DNA of 24,260 bases from DATKGX01 sp035510555 (GCA_035510555.1 DATKGX010000036.1:1-24260), one strand, 5' to 3'. Counted from the first letter of the stretch, positions 15,588 through 23,510 are shown. The notes: generated by a model from the letters alone, not told the origin. Translations and numbers: made by a program.

Positions 15588-15593
15588 TGCCGA

Positions 15594-15902
15594 ATGCATG
15601 AACGTGATTCAGAAGTCGATGCAATAATAGAAGAGGCTGTAAAGCAAGCACAGCAATTTGCTTTGGACCACCCCTTTCAAATAGGTGCTGGTGTTGCACA
15701 TCCGGAAGATCCAATTGTTTATGAGTTAAGGCAAATTGACGACGGAACAGACGTAGCTACTATTGGCTACTTTGATAAAGAAAAGGGTGAAGATATAGTT
15801 AGACAGTGCCCACTAGGTGAACTATTTGATCCGAGGGTTGCCTTTGAAATTGCAATGGCCATCAAAATGGGGAAAAAGTTTGACGCAGCCCCCAATAATT
15901 AA
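15594..15902 (+). CDS. small acidic soluble protein, unknown function
   Basis: This 102-residue protein is acidic, with helical ends and no signal or membrane segment. The N-terminal helix (5-30) is followed by IGAGVAHPEDP (about 30-40), a likely beta region, and a C-terminal helix from DPRVAFEIAMAIKMGKK (about 79-95). I do not recognise a family. An in-frame ATG at 15567 lies between the -35 and -10 boxes, so it would not be transcribed; ATG 15594 is the better start. It stands alone between secF and the convergent yqeY gene. Confidence 0.72.
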   Translation: MHERDSEVDAIIEEAVKQAQQFALDHPFQIGAGVAHPEDPIVYELRQIDDGTDVATIGYFDKEKGEDIVRQCPLGELFDPRVAFEIAMAIKMGKKFDAAPNN

Positions 15903-15951
15903 GAGTTTATTTCTTAACAGCAATTTTTATAAAAGTAGGTTCTAAAGCTAT

Positions 15952-16410
15952 CTATTTATCAGAAGTAAGCTCTTTTTTAACAATTGAACTGACTAGGTTG
16001 CCGTCGGCTTTGCCTTTTACTTTTGGCATCAATGCTCCCATTAATTTTCCCATATCCGCCATGGACGTTGCGCCGGTTTGCGCAATTGCTTCTTTAACCA
16101 GCTTAGTAATTTCTTCTTCTCCCATTTGCTCGGGTAAGTAAGCACTTAAAATTTCCAGCTCCTTAGTTTCCTTATCAACTAGCTCTTGCCTTCCGGCGGT
16201 TTTAAATTGTTCAATTGAATCCCTTCTTTGTTTAGCTTGATTTTGTGTCACAGTTAAAATATCTTCTTCAGTTGCTTGGTATCCCGCGCCGCCTTTTTGA
16301 ATTTCGTAATAATTTATTGCCGATAAAAGCATCCTTAGGACAGAAGTCCTTAATTCGTTTCTGGAAAGCATTGATTGTTTTAACTCTTCCTGTAGTTTTT
16401 GTTTATTCAT
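15952..16410 (-). CDS. yqeY: YqeY/GatB C-terminal-like protein
   Basis: This 152-residue all-helical protein resembles the tail domain of GatB, the tRNA-dependent amidotransferase subunit that recognises tRNA. Characteristic are RTSVLRMLLSAI (21-32), then YLPEQM, and near the end MADMGKLMGALMPKVKGKADG. YqeY proteins are widespread and their exact role is not settled; tRNA binding is inferred from GatB. It lies 12 bases after cca on the same strand, without a Shine-Dalgarno, so the two likely share a transcript. Confidence 0.9.
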   Translation of the reverse strand: MNKQKLQEELKQSMLSRNELRTSVLRMLLSAINYYEIQKGGAGYQATEEDILTVTQNQAKQRRDSIEQFKTAGRQELVDKETKELEILSAYLPEQMGEEEITKLVKEAIAQTGATSMADMGKLMGALMPKVKGKADGNLVSSIVKKELTSDK

Positions 16411-16422
16411 AAGCTTATTCTA

Positions 16423-17793
16423 TCAGATTTTAGTTCCAAGTTCTTTAATTCTTTTTTCCAAATATTCTTTATTGTTCAGTTTTAAATCTTCGTCAACCTC
16501 GGCAAAAAGTTCATTCAGCACTTTTCCAATAATCGGGCCCGGTTTTATATTCAATATTCTCATTACATCATTGCCGTCAACTGTCATATCGTTGATTGAA
16601 AAAGGCGCCGGTTTTAATTGCTCTTCGATTTTTTCTTTGAATAATTTTAACCGCCAACTCTCGGCAGTTTGTGTTCCGCCGCCAAGCCGGTCGGCAACTC
16701 TTAAATCCATCATTTCTTTAACATTCTCAACGCCAATTTTTCTAATAAATCTTCGAATGGCCGCGTCGGTTTGATTTTCGTTAACGGAAAACATGTGCCA
16801 CCTAATTAGTATTACAACTTTCTCCTTGTCTTTTTTGGAAAACTTTAAGCGGTCGCAAACCGCCGCCGCAATTCTGGCTCCGGCCACTTCATGATTATGA
16901 AAAATGACATATCCATCCTCATCTCTTGCGGCGACTTTTGGTTTGCCTACGTCATGCAAAAGCGTTGCGAACCGCACAAGCGGATCAATAGACGGACAAA
17001 ATTTTAAAGACAAAATGTTATGCGTAAAAACATCGGTGGTATGATGTCGCCCCGGCCTTACCATCGAAACGCCAATCCCTTCCAAAAGCTCGGGCAAAAT
17101 AAAACCTAATAGGCCGGAGTCTTTTAAAAGCATTACTCCTGCATAAGGATTATCACTTCCTAAAATTCTCAATAATTCAGTTTTAATCCTTTCGGCGGAA
17201 ATATTTTCAATCAACATTGCATCTTCAATAATTCTCTCCCAAGTTTTTTTCTCAATCGTAAATCCAAGTTCAGTGGTAATCCGGACAGCTCTCAAAAGTC
17301 TTAAAGCATCTTCTTTAAAACGGAGGTTCGGATCGCCGACTGCCCTAATAATTTTCTGTTTTAAATCCTTTTCGCCATCATATGGATCAACTAATTCAAA
17401 AACATTTTTTTCACCGATTCGAAGTGCGATGGCGTTGACAGTAAAATCTCTCCTGCCTAAATCCTCTTCCAAAGTTTTTCCCCAGGAAACTTTCTCAGGA
17501 TGCCGGTTATCTTTATATGCCGTTTCGGTTCGATAAGTAGTAATTTCAACGACGTGGTCTTCTTCGCCAATTTTTACCGGTACTCCAACCGTTCCAAATT
17601 CATTATCATAAAATCCGTTGGGGAATACTTTGACAATTTGTTCAGGGGTTGCATTCGTGGTTAAATCCCAATCTTTAATTTTTCTTTTCAAAAGTAGGTC
17701 TCGGACGCTTCCGCCAACAAAATAGGCCTCGAATTTGTTTTCTTCCAGAGCTTTATAGACTTCTAATACTTGGTCTGGAATAACCTTTACCAT
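16423..17793 (-). CDS. cca: CCA tRNA nucleotidyltransferase / poly(A) polymerase family
   Basis: This 456-residue class II nucleotidyltransferase adds or repairs the 3' CCA end of tRNA. Motifs: FVGGSVRD (25-32), metal-binding Asp41/Asp43 in DWDLTT, GRRDFTVNA (113-121), and EDALRLLRAVR (161-171). An HD domain follows, with LLHDVGKPK (278-286) and HNHEVAG (299-305), giving possible phosphohydrolase activity. Whether it adds CCA alone or only A cannot be told from motifs, but no second family member is in the window. Its promoter interlocks with that of recJ, and its leader is about three bases long. Confidence 0.92.
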   Translation of the reverse strand: MVKVIPDQVLEVYKALEENKFEAYFVGGSVRDLLLKRKIKDWDLTTNATPEQIVKVFPNGFYDNEFGTVGVPVKIGEEDHVVEITTYRTETAYKDNRHPEKVSWGKTLEEDLGRRDFTVNAIALRIGEKNVFELVDPYDGEKDLKQKIIRAVGDPNLRFKEDALRLLRAVRITTELGFTIEKKTWERIIEDAMLIENISAERIKTELLRILGSDNPYAGVMLLKDSGLLGFILPELLEGIGVSMVRPGRHHTTDVFTHNILSLKFCPSIDPLVRFATLLHDVGKPKVAARDEDGYVIFHNHEVAGARIAAAVCDRLKFSKKDKEKVVILIRWHMFSVNENQTDAAIRRFIRKIGVENVKEMMDLRVADRLGGGTQTAESWRLKLFKEKIEEQLKPAPFSINDMTVDGNDVMRILNIKPGPIIGKVLNELFAEVDEDLKLNNKEYLEKRIKELGTKI

Positions 17794-17802
17794 ATTTGTT
17801 AT

Positions 17803-17831
17803 AGTATAGCAGAATATAATCTTTATGAAAA
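17803..17831 (-). promoter_or_regulatory. possible promoter for cca-yqeY
   Basis: On the - strand TTTTCA (17826-17831) and TATACT (17803-17808) are 17 bases apart. Expected start is near 17796, three bases before the cca ATG. The -35 part lies inside the first codons of recJ. Confidence 0.55.
17815..17820 (+). promoter_or_regulatory. -10 box for recJ
   Basis: A perfect TATAAT ends four bases before the recJ ATG (17825). No convincing -35 box is seen at 16-18 bases. If used, the transcript begins at or next to the ATG. Confidence 0.5.
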
Positions 17832-19498
17832 AATGGCAGGTCGAGTCAGAATTAAGAATTAAGAATCAAGAATTAAGAATTCAGGATCTCATTAAAATTC
17901 TACTGAGGAACAGAGGCATCAAGAGCAAAGAAGAAATTGATAGTTTTTTAAACCCAAAACTTTCCAAAGTTACTCCTGCGGCAGTCAAAATAAATGCTCA
18001 AGGATTGAAGAAAGCGCTGCAAAGAATTCAAAAAGCCATCAAAAATAAAGAAAAGATAATTGTTTTTGGTGATTACGATGTGGATGGAATTTGCGGGACG
18101 GCCATTCTTTGGGAAACGTTAAATTCTTTGGGTGCTGATGTTTTGCCTTATATCCCGAGCCGGTTTGAAGAAGGATATGGTCTGTCCGAAATTGGAATTA
18201 AAAATCTTTTGCAAAAAGGCAAAGTGGATTTAATCATGACGGTTGATAACGGAATTGTGGCAAACGAAGCAGTGGATTTTGCCAACAAAAATAAAATTGA
18301 CGTCATTATTACCGATCACCACGTGCCGGCAAAAAAACTGCCTAACGCTTTGGCAATCGTGCACACGACTCTGCTTTGTGGTGCAGGAGTAGCATACTTA
18401 TTGGCAAATAGCTTATTGCAAATAGCAGATAGTAAGATGGCCATACGCAATAAGCCATACGCTACGAGCCATCTTGAGTTGGTGGTTTTGGCGACGATTG
18501 CGGATTTGGTTCCATTGACAGGAGCAAATCGGATTTTGGTTTATTATGGTTTACAAAAATTAAGAGCCACAAAAAGAATAGGCTTACTGGCTTTAATTAA
18601 TAAAGCGGGAATTGTCAAAGAAGAAATTGATACTTATGAAATCGGCCATCTACTCGCGCCCCGACTTAACGCGATGGGAAGACTGGCCAGCGCCATGGAT
18701 TCATTAAGATTAATTTGTACTTCTGACAAAAAGAAAGCGGAAAAATTGACGGAGCTTTTAAACCAAACAAATCTGGAAAGACAACAATTTACTCAGGAAG
18801 CTTTAGCGCACGCTAAAAACAAAGTAGAGAAGGAGGGACTAAAAAGCTTAATTTTTATTGCCGACGAAAGCTATCAACAAGGAATAGTCGGATTGGTGGC
18901 CGGAAGAATGGTGGAAGAATATTATCTGCCTTCAATCATTATAGCCAAAGGCAAAACACAGAGTAAAGCGTCGGCCCGCTCAATCAAAGGTTTTAATATT
19001 GTCGAATTTTTAAGAAGCGCGTCAGATTTATTGGTTGATATTGGTGGACATCCGATGGCAGCCGGATTCACGGTTGAAAATTCAAAGCTCGAGGCGCTAG
19101 AAAAAAAGCTTTATGAAAATGCACGCAAACTTTTAAAAAAAGAACACTTGGAAAGGATTTTAAGGATTGATTATGAACTCAATCCAGCGCTCATAAATTA
19201 TGAAACCTACTCTTCAATTCAACAACTCGCACCTTTTGGAATGGCTAATCCTGAGCCGACTTTTTTAACCAAAAATCTCACCATCGCAGATATCAGGGTT
19301 GTCGGAAAAGATGGAAAACACCTCAAAATGCAATTCAAAAGTCAAAATTCAAATTTCAAAATAGGTGGAATTGCGTTTGGAATGGGCGAAGATTCAAAAC
19401 TTAAGATTGGTGATAAAGTAGATGTTGTTTATACACTTTCGGATAATAGTTGGGGAGACCGCCAAAACATCGAGCTAAAAATTAAGGATATTAAGTAG
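17825..19498 (+). CDS. recJ: single-stranded-DNA-specific exonuclease RecJ
   Basis: This 557-residue DHH-family nuclease degrades single-stranded DNA 5'-3' in recombination and repair. Catalytic motifs are intact: FGDYDVDGI (81-89), TVDNGI (139-144), TDHH (163-166), LATIADLVPL (222-231) with Asp227, RLNAMGR (280-286), then DHHA1 with GGHPMAAGFT and a C-terminal OB-like part. Between the DHH motif and GAGVAY it is shorter than usual. Three stretches (about 9-20, 194-216 and 504-513) derive from 7-bp repeats. It overlaps the convergent orphan gene by eight bases. Confidence 0.93.
   Translation: MKKWQVESELRIKNQELRIQDLIKILLRNRGIKSKEEIDSFLNPKLSKVTPAAVKINAQGLKKALQRIQKAIKNKEKIIVFGDYDVDGICGTAILWETLNSLGADVLPYIPSRFEEGYGLSEIGIKNLLQKGKVDLIMTVDNGIVANEAVDFANKNKIDVIITDHHVPAKKLPNALAIVHTTLLCGAGVAYLLANSLLQIADSKMAIRNKPYATSHLELVVLATIADLVPLTGANRILVYYGLQKLRATKRIGLLALINKAGIVKEEIDTYEIGHLLAPRLNAMGRLASAMDSLRLICTSDKKKAEKLTELLNQTNLERQQFTQEALAHAKNKVEKEGLKSLIFIADESYQQGIVGLVAGRMVEEYYLPSIIIAKGKTQSKASARSIKGFNIVEFLRSASDLLVDIGGHPMAAGFTVENSKLEALEKKLYENARKLLKKEHLERILRIDYELNPALINYETYSSIQQLAPFGMANPEPTFLTKNLTIADIRVVGKDGKHLKMQFKSQNSNFKIGGIAFGMGEDSKLKIGDKVDVVYTLSDNSWGDRQNIELKIKDIK
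17849..17883 (+). repeat. five heptamer units (GAATTAA type) at the recJ start
   Basis: The units GAATTAA, GAATTAA, GAATCAA, GAATTAA and GAATTCA follow in perfect 7-bp phase. They encode ELRIKNQELRIQ, an unusual extension before the conserved RecJ core. Confidence 0.92.
18404..18473 (+). repeat. degenerate 7-bp repeat array inside recJ
   Basis: Ten 7-bp blocks start with GCAAATA, GCTTATT, GCAAATA, GCAGATA and decay to AGCCATA and AGCCATC types. They encode residues 194-216, placed exactly between two conserved RecJ helices (GAGVAYLL and LELVVLATIAD). Confidence 0.75.
19336..19363 (+). repeat. four heptamer units (CAAAATT type) near the recJ end
   Basis: The units CAAAAGT, CAAAATT, CAAATTT and CAAAATA are in 7-bp phase, with a further CAAAATG at 19324-19330. 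They encode QNSNFKI within the C-terminal OB-like domain. The unit is the one found at 8776-8803. Confidence 0.85.
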
Positions 19499-20024
19499 AG
19501 CGACGCGCGACAAGTCGATGTTTGATGGCCGCAACACCAGACATTTGAAATACTTCATGGTCCCTTCTTGCTTGAGCAAGCGTGATCAACGGATCTTCTA
19601 TTACTCTCGACACATGACTTATAATATTTTTATTAGATTTATTCATTCCTAGAAGTAACGCCGCTTTGATTATTTGGTCACATTCTCCATCGGGTTCAGT
19701 AGTAGGATGGGACGCCTCTAAATGCGCTCTCCACGCACTAGCTAGTTTTAGTACTTGGGTCTGGCCTCGTGGAAAAAATCTTGCTTTTCCATGTCTAACT
19801 GCTTCAATCTCTTCTTTTGAAGGAAGTCTATCGCGAGAAGAATGCTTAGCGGGAAGCATTACTTCTAATCTTCCAGGAATAAACTCTGCTTTTCCTTCTG
19901 CCACTGCCTTAATTTCTTCATCTGAAGGAGGCTCATGGCGAGTATGCGGTTCAGTAACAAGCGCCATTCTTTGTGGTTTCCCTTCGTTGTTGTTCCAATA
20001 TGCATCCGTATAGTGTTCTCTCAT
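19491..20024 (-). CDS. orphan protein with 35-residue internal repeat
   Basis: This 177-residue soluble protein is of no family I recognise. Two copies of a unit of about 35 residues stand in tandem: PPSDEEIKAVAEGKAEFIPG (32-51) and LPSKEEIEAVRHGKARFFPR (67-86). The helix EEIxAV is followed by GKAxFxP. The second half (about 90-177) looks helical and basic at the end. Start: ATG 20024 is chosen over an in-frame TTG at 20039, which would sit in the A-run of the leader. No Shine-Dalgarno is seen. Its mRNA leader carries a two-stem RNA and a copy of its own start region. It is convergent with recJ. Confidence 0.7.
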   Translation of the reverse strand: MREHYTDAYWNNNEGKPQRMALVTEPHTRHEPPSDEEIKAVAEGKAEFIPGRLEVMLPAKHSSRDRLPSKEEIEAVRHGKARFFPRGQTQVLKLASAWRAHLEASHPTTEPDGECDQIIKAALLLGMNKSNKNIISHVSRVIEDPLITLAQARRDHEVFQMSGVAAIKHRLVARRST

Positions 20025-20037
20025 ACTTTTAGGCCAC

Positions 20038-20091
20038 AAAAAACTTCCGTGTTGGAGCAGAGATTTGGTAATCTCTTACTTTTAGGAAGTT
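20038..20091 (-). promoter_or_regulatory. structured mRNA leader with U-run, candidate RNA switch
   Basis: On the - strand a 7-bp outer stem (AACTTCC with GGAAGTT, 20085-20091 and 20042-20048) encloses an internal loop of 8 and 10 bases and a 6-bp inner stem (AGAGAT with ATCTCT, loop of six). Six T follow the outer stem directly. It lies 13 bases before the ATG of the orphan gene. The shape would suit attenuation or translation control. Confidence 0.55.
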
Positions 20092-20128
20092 CTAATAAAT
20101 AACTTAAATAATTTCATTACTATATCAA

Positions 20129-20157
20129 ATGTTATCATTTGCGAGGCTTCTTGTCAA
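20129..20157 (-). promoter_or_regulatory. promoter for the orphan repeat-protein gene
   Basis: On the - strand a perfect TTGACA (20152-20157) is followed after 17 bases by TAACAT (20129-20134). Expected start is near 20122, giving a leader of about 98 bases, the longest I can infer in the window. Its -35 box overlaps that of aspS. Confidence 0.62.
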
Positions 20158-20179
20158 GCAGGCTAATCTCATGTATTAT
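20151..20179 (+). promoter_or_regulatory. promoter for aspS
   Basis: TTGTCA (20151-20156) and TATTAT (20174-20179) are 17 bases apart. Expected start is near 20186, about three bases before ATG 20189. This supports the shorter aspS start and a leaderless message. Confidence 0.72.
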
Positions 20180-20188
20180 GTAGAGGTT

Positions 20189-21544
20189 ATGAGTAAATCA
20201 AGCAGAGTTTTGTCTTCCAAAGCGCATGAATTTGCGGGAGAATCAGCCACTATTAAGGGTTGGGTTAGAATCCGCAGAGATCACGGCAAGCTAATTTTCC
20301 TGGATGTTCGGGACAGGGACGGCATTATTCAGGTCGTTGTCAATCCCAGAGTTTCCGAAGAAGCATATAAAGTGGCGCAAGAATTACGGCCGGAATTCGT
20401 GGTTGAGATTACAGGTAACGTTAATAAGCGTCCGGAAAATGCAATTAACAAAGAGATTGCTAGCGGAACAATTGAAATTGAGGCCACCGAAATTAAAATT
20501 TTAGCCAGAGCCGAAACTTTACCGTTCGATATGGGAGGCGATGATCTTAATCTTGAGTTGCCGACTCTTCTTGATCACCGCGCTTTAACTTTGAGGCACC
20601 CCAAAATTCAGGCAATTTTTAAAGTTCAGACAGTTATTATAGACGGTTTTAGGGAATTCTTAAAAAAAGAGGGCTTCTTTGAATTCCAAGCCCCATCGAT
20701 TGTTCCGGCGGTGGCCGAAGGCGGAGCAGAAGTATTTCAAGTCGACTACTTTGGTCACAAGGCTTATCTAACGCAGAGTCCGCAGCTCTATAAACAAATT
20801 GTGATGTCTGCTTTTGAGCGTGTTTTTGCGGTCAATAAAATTTTCCGGGCTGAGCCAAGTGTTACGACGCGCCATCTCGCCGAAGTTGTCTCTCTGGATG
20901 CCGAAATGGCTTTTATCGATTCATGGACAGATGTTAAAGACATGGCAGAGCAAGTTGTACGTTTTATCTTGGAAAGAGTGGATAAAGAGTGCGCAAGAGA
21001 GCTTAAAATTTACAACGCGACGCTTCCAAAAATGATCGATAAAACCCCAACCTTAAGTTTAAGAGAAACTCAGGAGAAAATATTTAAGCATTCGGGCCGG
21101 GATACGCGCGGAGCAAAAGACTTAAATCCGGAAGACGAGCGGGAAATTTGCGCCATCATCAAGGAAGAGACGGGCTCGGATTTTGTTTTTGTTTATGGAT
21201 ACCCGACTAAAAATAAGCCTTTTTACGTTTACCCTAATCCCGAAGAACCCGAATATAACGAAGGAATGGACCTTTTATGCCGAGGCATCGAATGGTTATC
21301 TGGTGGAAGACGAATTAACGATTATGATCAGTTAATTAAGCATGTTAAAGAATGGAAGATGGACCCCAAAAAAGTGGAGATGTTCTTGGAAGCTTTTCGT
21401 TATGGCGTACCGCCTGAGGGCGGATTTGCTTTCGGCGCAGAAAGAATGACGATGCAGATACTGGAGCTTCAAAATGTGCGTGAGGCTTCACTTTTTCCGC
21501 GTGATATGGAAAGGGTAGATGAAAGGTTTTCAGATTCCAAATAA
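20189..21544 (+). CDS. aspS: aspartate-tRNA ligase, archaeal-type (probably Asp/Asn)
   Basis: It charges tRNA-Asp with aspartate, and in this type often tRNA-Asn too. The 451-residue class IIb synthetase has an N-terminal OB-fold (about 20-110) and a catalytic core with motif 2 FRAEPSVTTRHL (219-230) and motif 3 GAERMTM (416-422), ending REASLFPRD. It lacks the GAD insertion of the usual bacterial AspRS (about 590 residues). If tRNA-Asn is mischarged, a GatCAB amidotransferase is needed; it is not in this window. ATG 20129 and 20171 lie within or upstream of the promoter, so 20189 is chosen. Confidence 0.9.
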   Translation: MSKSSRVLSSKAHEFAGESATIKGWVRIRRDHGKLIFLDVRDRDGIIQVVVNPRVSEEAYKVAQELRPEFVVEITGNVNKRPENAINKEIASGTIEIEATEIKILARAETLPFDMGGDDLNLELPTLLDHRALTLRHPKIQAIFKVQTVIIDGFREFLKKEGFFEFQAPSIVPAVAEGGAEVFQVDYFGHKAYLTQSPQLYKQIVMSAFERVFAVNKIFRAEPSVTTRHLAEVVSLDAEMAFIDSWTDVKDMAEQVVRFILERVDKECARELKIYNATLPKMIDKTPTLSLRETQEKIFKHSGRDTRGAKDLNPEDEREICAIIKEETGSDFVFVYGYPTKNKPFYVYPNPEEPEYNEGMDLLCRGIEWLSGGRRINDYDQLIKHVKEWKMDPKKVEMFLEAFRYGVPPEGGFAFGAERMTMQILELQNVREASLFPRDMERVDERFSDSK

Positions 21545-22457
21545 ATTACAAAGACCAACTTTTTGGTTATTAATCACTCTTTTTCTAGCTTTAATTTTTG
21601 TTGGATTAATCTGTATTTATTCAATTCTCAATTTCTGGATTGCGCAAAATAAAATTCTCAAGGTGTCATTCAAAATTTCCCAAGAAGCGAAAGTGCCGAT
21701 TATTAAAACTGAATTCGTGCCAATCATTTCGGCCACAGGCGCAATTATTATGGACGCAGATTCAAAAATGGTTTTGTACTCCAAAAATCCTAACTTAAAA
21801 TCCTCAACTGCCTCAACGGCGAAAATTATGACTGCTTTAACAGCGCTGGACTATTTTAAGCTTTCAGATATTTTAACCGTTAAAGAGGCAACTTCCGATG
21901 GTTCGGTTCTCGGTCTTCTTAAAGATGAACAAATGACTTTTGAGAATTTTTTATACGCAATGCTTCTTCCTTCGGCCAACGATGCCGCCTTAGCAATCTC
22001 CCAAAATTATCCGGGTGGAGAACAAATGTTTGTTAACAAAATGAATGCGAAAGCAAAAACGCTAAAGCTTTACAACACTCATTATGCCGATCCCGCAGGA
22101 TTAATTGATAACGGTGATTATACAACACCTTTTGATATGGCTAGGTTAGCGTCTTTTGCAATGCAAAATGGAGAAATCAAAAAAATAGTCGGCAGCAAAG
22201 AGAAGATAATCAGCGATGTCAGTGGTGCTCATGCTTACGATTTAAATAATCTGAATGTGCTTTTGGGTCAAGATGGTGTAAATGGGGTAAAGACCGGTTA
22301 CACACAGGAAGCGGGACAAGTACTGGTAACCTCAAAAGATGAAAAAGGGAAAACGATTATTATCGTTGTAATGAAAAGTGATGACAGATTTGCCGATACG
22401 GAGAAACTCTTAGATTTGGTTTCAAATAACCTTACTTACTTATCCATTCATCCGTAA
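21519..22457 (+). CDS. D-alanyl-D-alanine carboxypeptidase (S11, PBP5-like)
   Basis: It removes the terminal D-Ala from peptidoglycan stem peptides. The 312-residue protein has one N-terminal membrane anchor (15-38) and a peptidase S11 domain with active-site Ser99-x-x-Lys102, SAN (152-154), and KTG (258-260). The C-terminal PBP5 domain and amphipathic tail are absent, so the N-terminal helix must anchor it. The start lies 26 bases inside aspS, with AAGGG just upstream. Its last 26 bases overlap the convergent gene on the other strand. It implies a peptidoglycan wall. Confidence 0.92.
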   Translation: MKGFQIPNKLQRPTFWLLITLFLALIFVGLICIYSILNFWIAQNKILKVSFKISQEAKVPIIKTEFVPIISATGAIIMDADSKMVLYSKNPNLKSSTASTAKIMTALTALDYFKLSDILTVKEATSDGSVLGLLKDEQMTFENFLYAMLLPSANDAALAISQNYPGGEQMFVNKMNAKAKTLKLYNTHYADPAGLIDNGDYTTPFDMARLASFAMQNGEIKKIVGSKEKIISDVSGAHAYDLNNLNVLLGQDGVNGVKTGYTQEAGQVLVTSKDEKGKTIIIVVMKSDDRFADTEKLLDLVSNNLTYLSIHP

Positions 22458-23472
22458 CTGCGGGGACATAGGCAGTAAAATTATCGCTCCCCTCAAATAC
22501 GACCACCGGCATTAGATACTTTTGGTCTTGGCTACTAATATAATAGGCGGGGAAAGCGTCGGTAACAGAAACGTTGGAAGACGAGCCGCCGTAAGAAGCA
22601 ATGTAAGCAATCCCTTTTTGTAAATCATCAAAAGCCTGTGCAGAAGTTTTAATTGGATAAGTCGCCGATTCGCTCCCTGGTGTTTGATAAAAGTATTGGG
22701 CCTGGAGAATTTCTTTTTTAGGACCGACTAAGACATTGATGTTGGATGAGTTAGGCTGTTCATAAACAACAGGAATATTGTTAATATCTTTTTGGAAGAA
22801 ATCAACTTTTACTGCTTTAGCATCAGCAAGACTAGCAACCGGCGTAAAAGAACCGTTTGCAACTCCCAAAAAACTGGTTTTAGTTTTACCAGTGTCAATA
22901 TCCGTAGGAAAAGTATTTATCTGACTTAAATAATCAGTCGCAGTCGTAATACTGTCTTTTTCATTCGGTAAATCTCCGGAAGGCGCAGATTGATTGGCTA
23001 AAAAATCAGAAGTTAGGATATAATTATTGTTAACGATATTCATCGTTATTGCTTGCGATAATCCAAGCGAATCAGTATTGGCCCATTTGTAGTTGATATC
23101 CGAGATTTGTGTTGGCATGGACTTAAAACCGGCTGCTGCAACTTTTGTTTTGGCATTTGAAAGGCTTAAGAGATCCGGCGCAGCGGTTTTGATTTTGAAT
23201 ATTTTTATTTGTCCGGTAAAAGAGGGAAGAAACCCCGTTAAAGTGTTTATTTTGTAGGTCAGTTTTTTATCGGTGACACTGGCAGGAAAAAGTTGCGGGT
23301 CAAGTTTGCCAAAAGCCACGGTTGGTTTAGGCGGAGGAGTCGGAAAAATCGCCTCTTTGGCGATTAAAAACATTTGAATAAAAACAACAACAACCACTAA
23401 GCCGGCGATAAAAAGTCCGCCCCATTTCAAGATTTCCTTAGTATCATAACTGGCCTGACTTAAGGTGAACAT
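22432..23472 (-). CDS. anchored extracytoplasmic protein, unknown function
   Basis: This 346-residue protein has one N-terminal membrane helix (about 17-37), a proline-rich linker (PTPPPKPTVAFGKL, 44-57), and a large outer region rich in Ser, Thr, Asn and Tyr with likely beta structure. I know no family name. ATG 23472 is preferred: a frame start 12 codons earlier lies upstream of the -10 box TATACT, which ends six bases before 23472. The promoter interlocks with that of gltX. Confidence 0.8.
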   Translation of the reverse strand: MFTLSQASYDTKEILKWGGLFIAGLVVVVVFIQMFLIAKEAIFPTPPPKPTVAFGKLDPQLFPASVTDKKLTYKINTLTGFLPSFTGQIKIFKIKTAAPDLLSLSNAKTKVAAAGFKSMPTQISDINYKWANTDSLGLSQAITMNIVNNNYILTSDFLANQSAPSGDLPNEKDSITTATDYLSQINTFPTDIDTGKTKTSFLGVANGSFTPVASLADAKAVKVDFFQKDINNIPVVYEQPNSSNINVLVGPKKEILQAQYFYQTPGSESATYPIKTSAQAFDDLQKGIAYIASYGGSSSNVSVTDAFPAYYISSQDQKYLMPVVVFEGSDNFTAYVPAVTDEWISK

Positions 23473-23475
23473 ATA

Positions 23476-23504
23476 TTGAGTATAGAAAAAAATTAAGCTA
23501 CAAT
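23476..23504 (+). promoter_or_regulatory. promoter for gltX
   Basis: TTGAGT (23476-23481), 17 bases, TACAAT (23499-23504). The predicted start, seven bases on, is the A of ATG 23511, so gltX should be leaderless. Confidence 0.75.
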
Positions 23505-23508
23505 GCAA
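23479..23508 (-). promoter_or_regulatory. promoter for the 23472 gene
   Basis: On the - strand TTGCAT (23503-23508), 18 bases, TATACT (23479-23484). The start falls at about the ATG. Each promoter's -10 box overlaps the other's -35 box. Confidence 0.6.
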
Positions 23509-23510
23509 GT

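Noticed and set aside
15567..15593. Upstream ATG for the 102-aa gene
   Set aside because: It lies between the -35 and -10 boxes and would not be in the transcript. The added Cys-rich residues look accidental.
16411..16422. Separate promoter for yqeY
   Set aside because: Only 12 bases separate it from cca, with no convincing box placed at the right distance.
20025..20039. TTG start for the orphan repeat protein
   Set aside because: It sits in the A/T-run that ends the leader stem; an ATG follows five codons later.
20042..20091. Two-stem element considered as a tRNA
   Set aside because: The outer stem is 7 bp, but only 50 bases are enclosed, there is no T-loop consensus and no three-arm layout.
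20129..20188. N-terminal extension of aspS from ATG 20129 or 20171
   Set aside because: Both ATGs lie upstream of the predicted transcription start, and the added residues do not look like AspRS.
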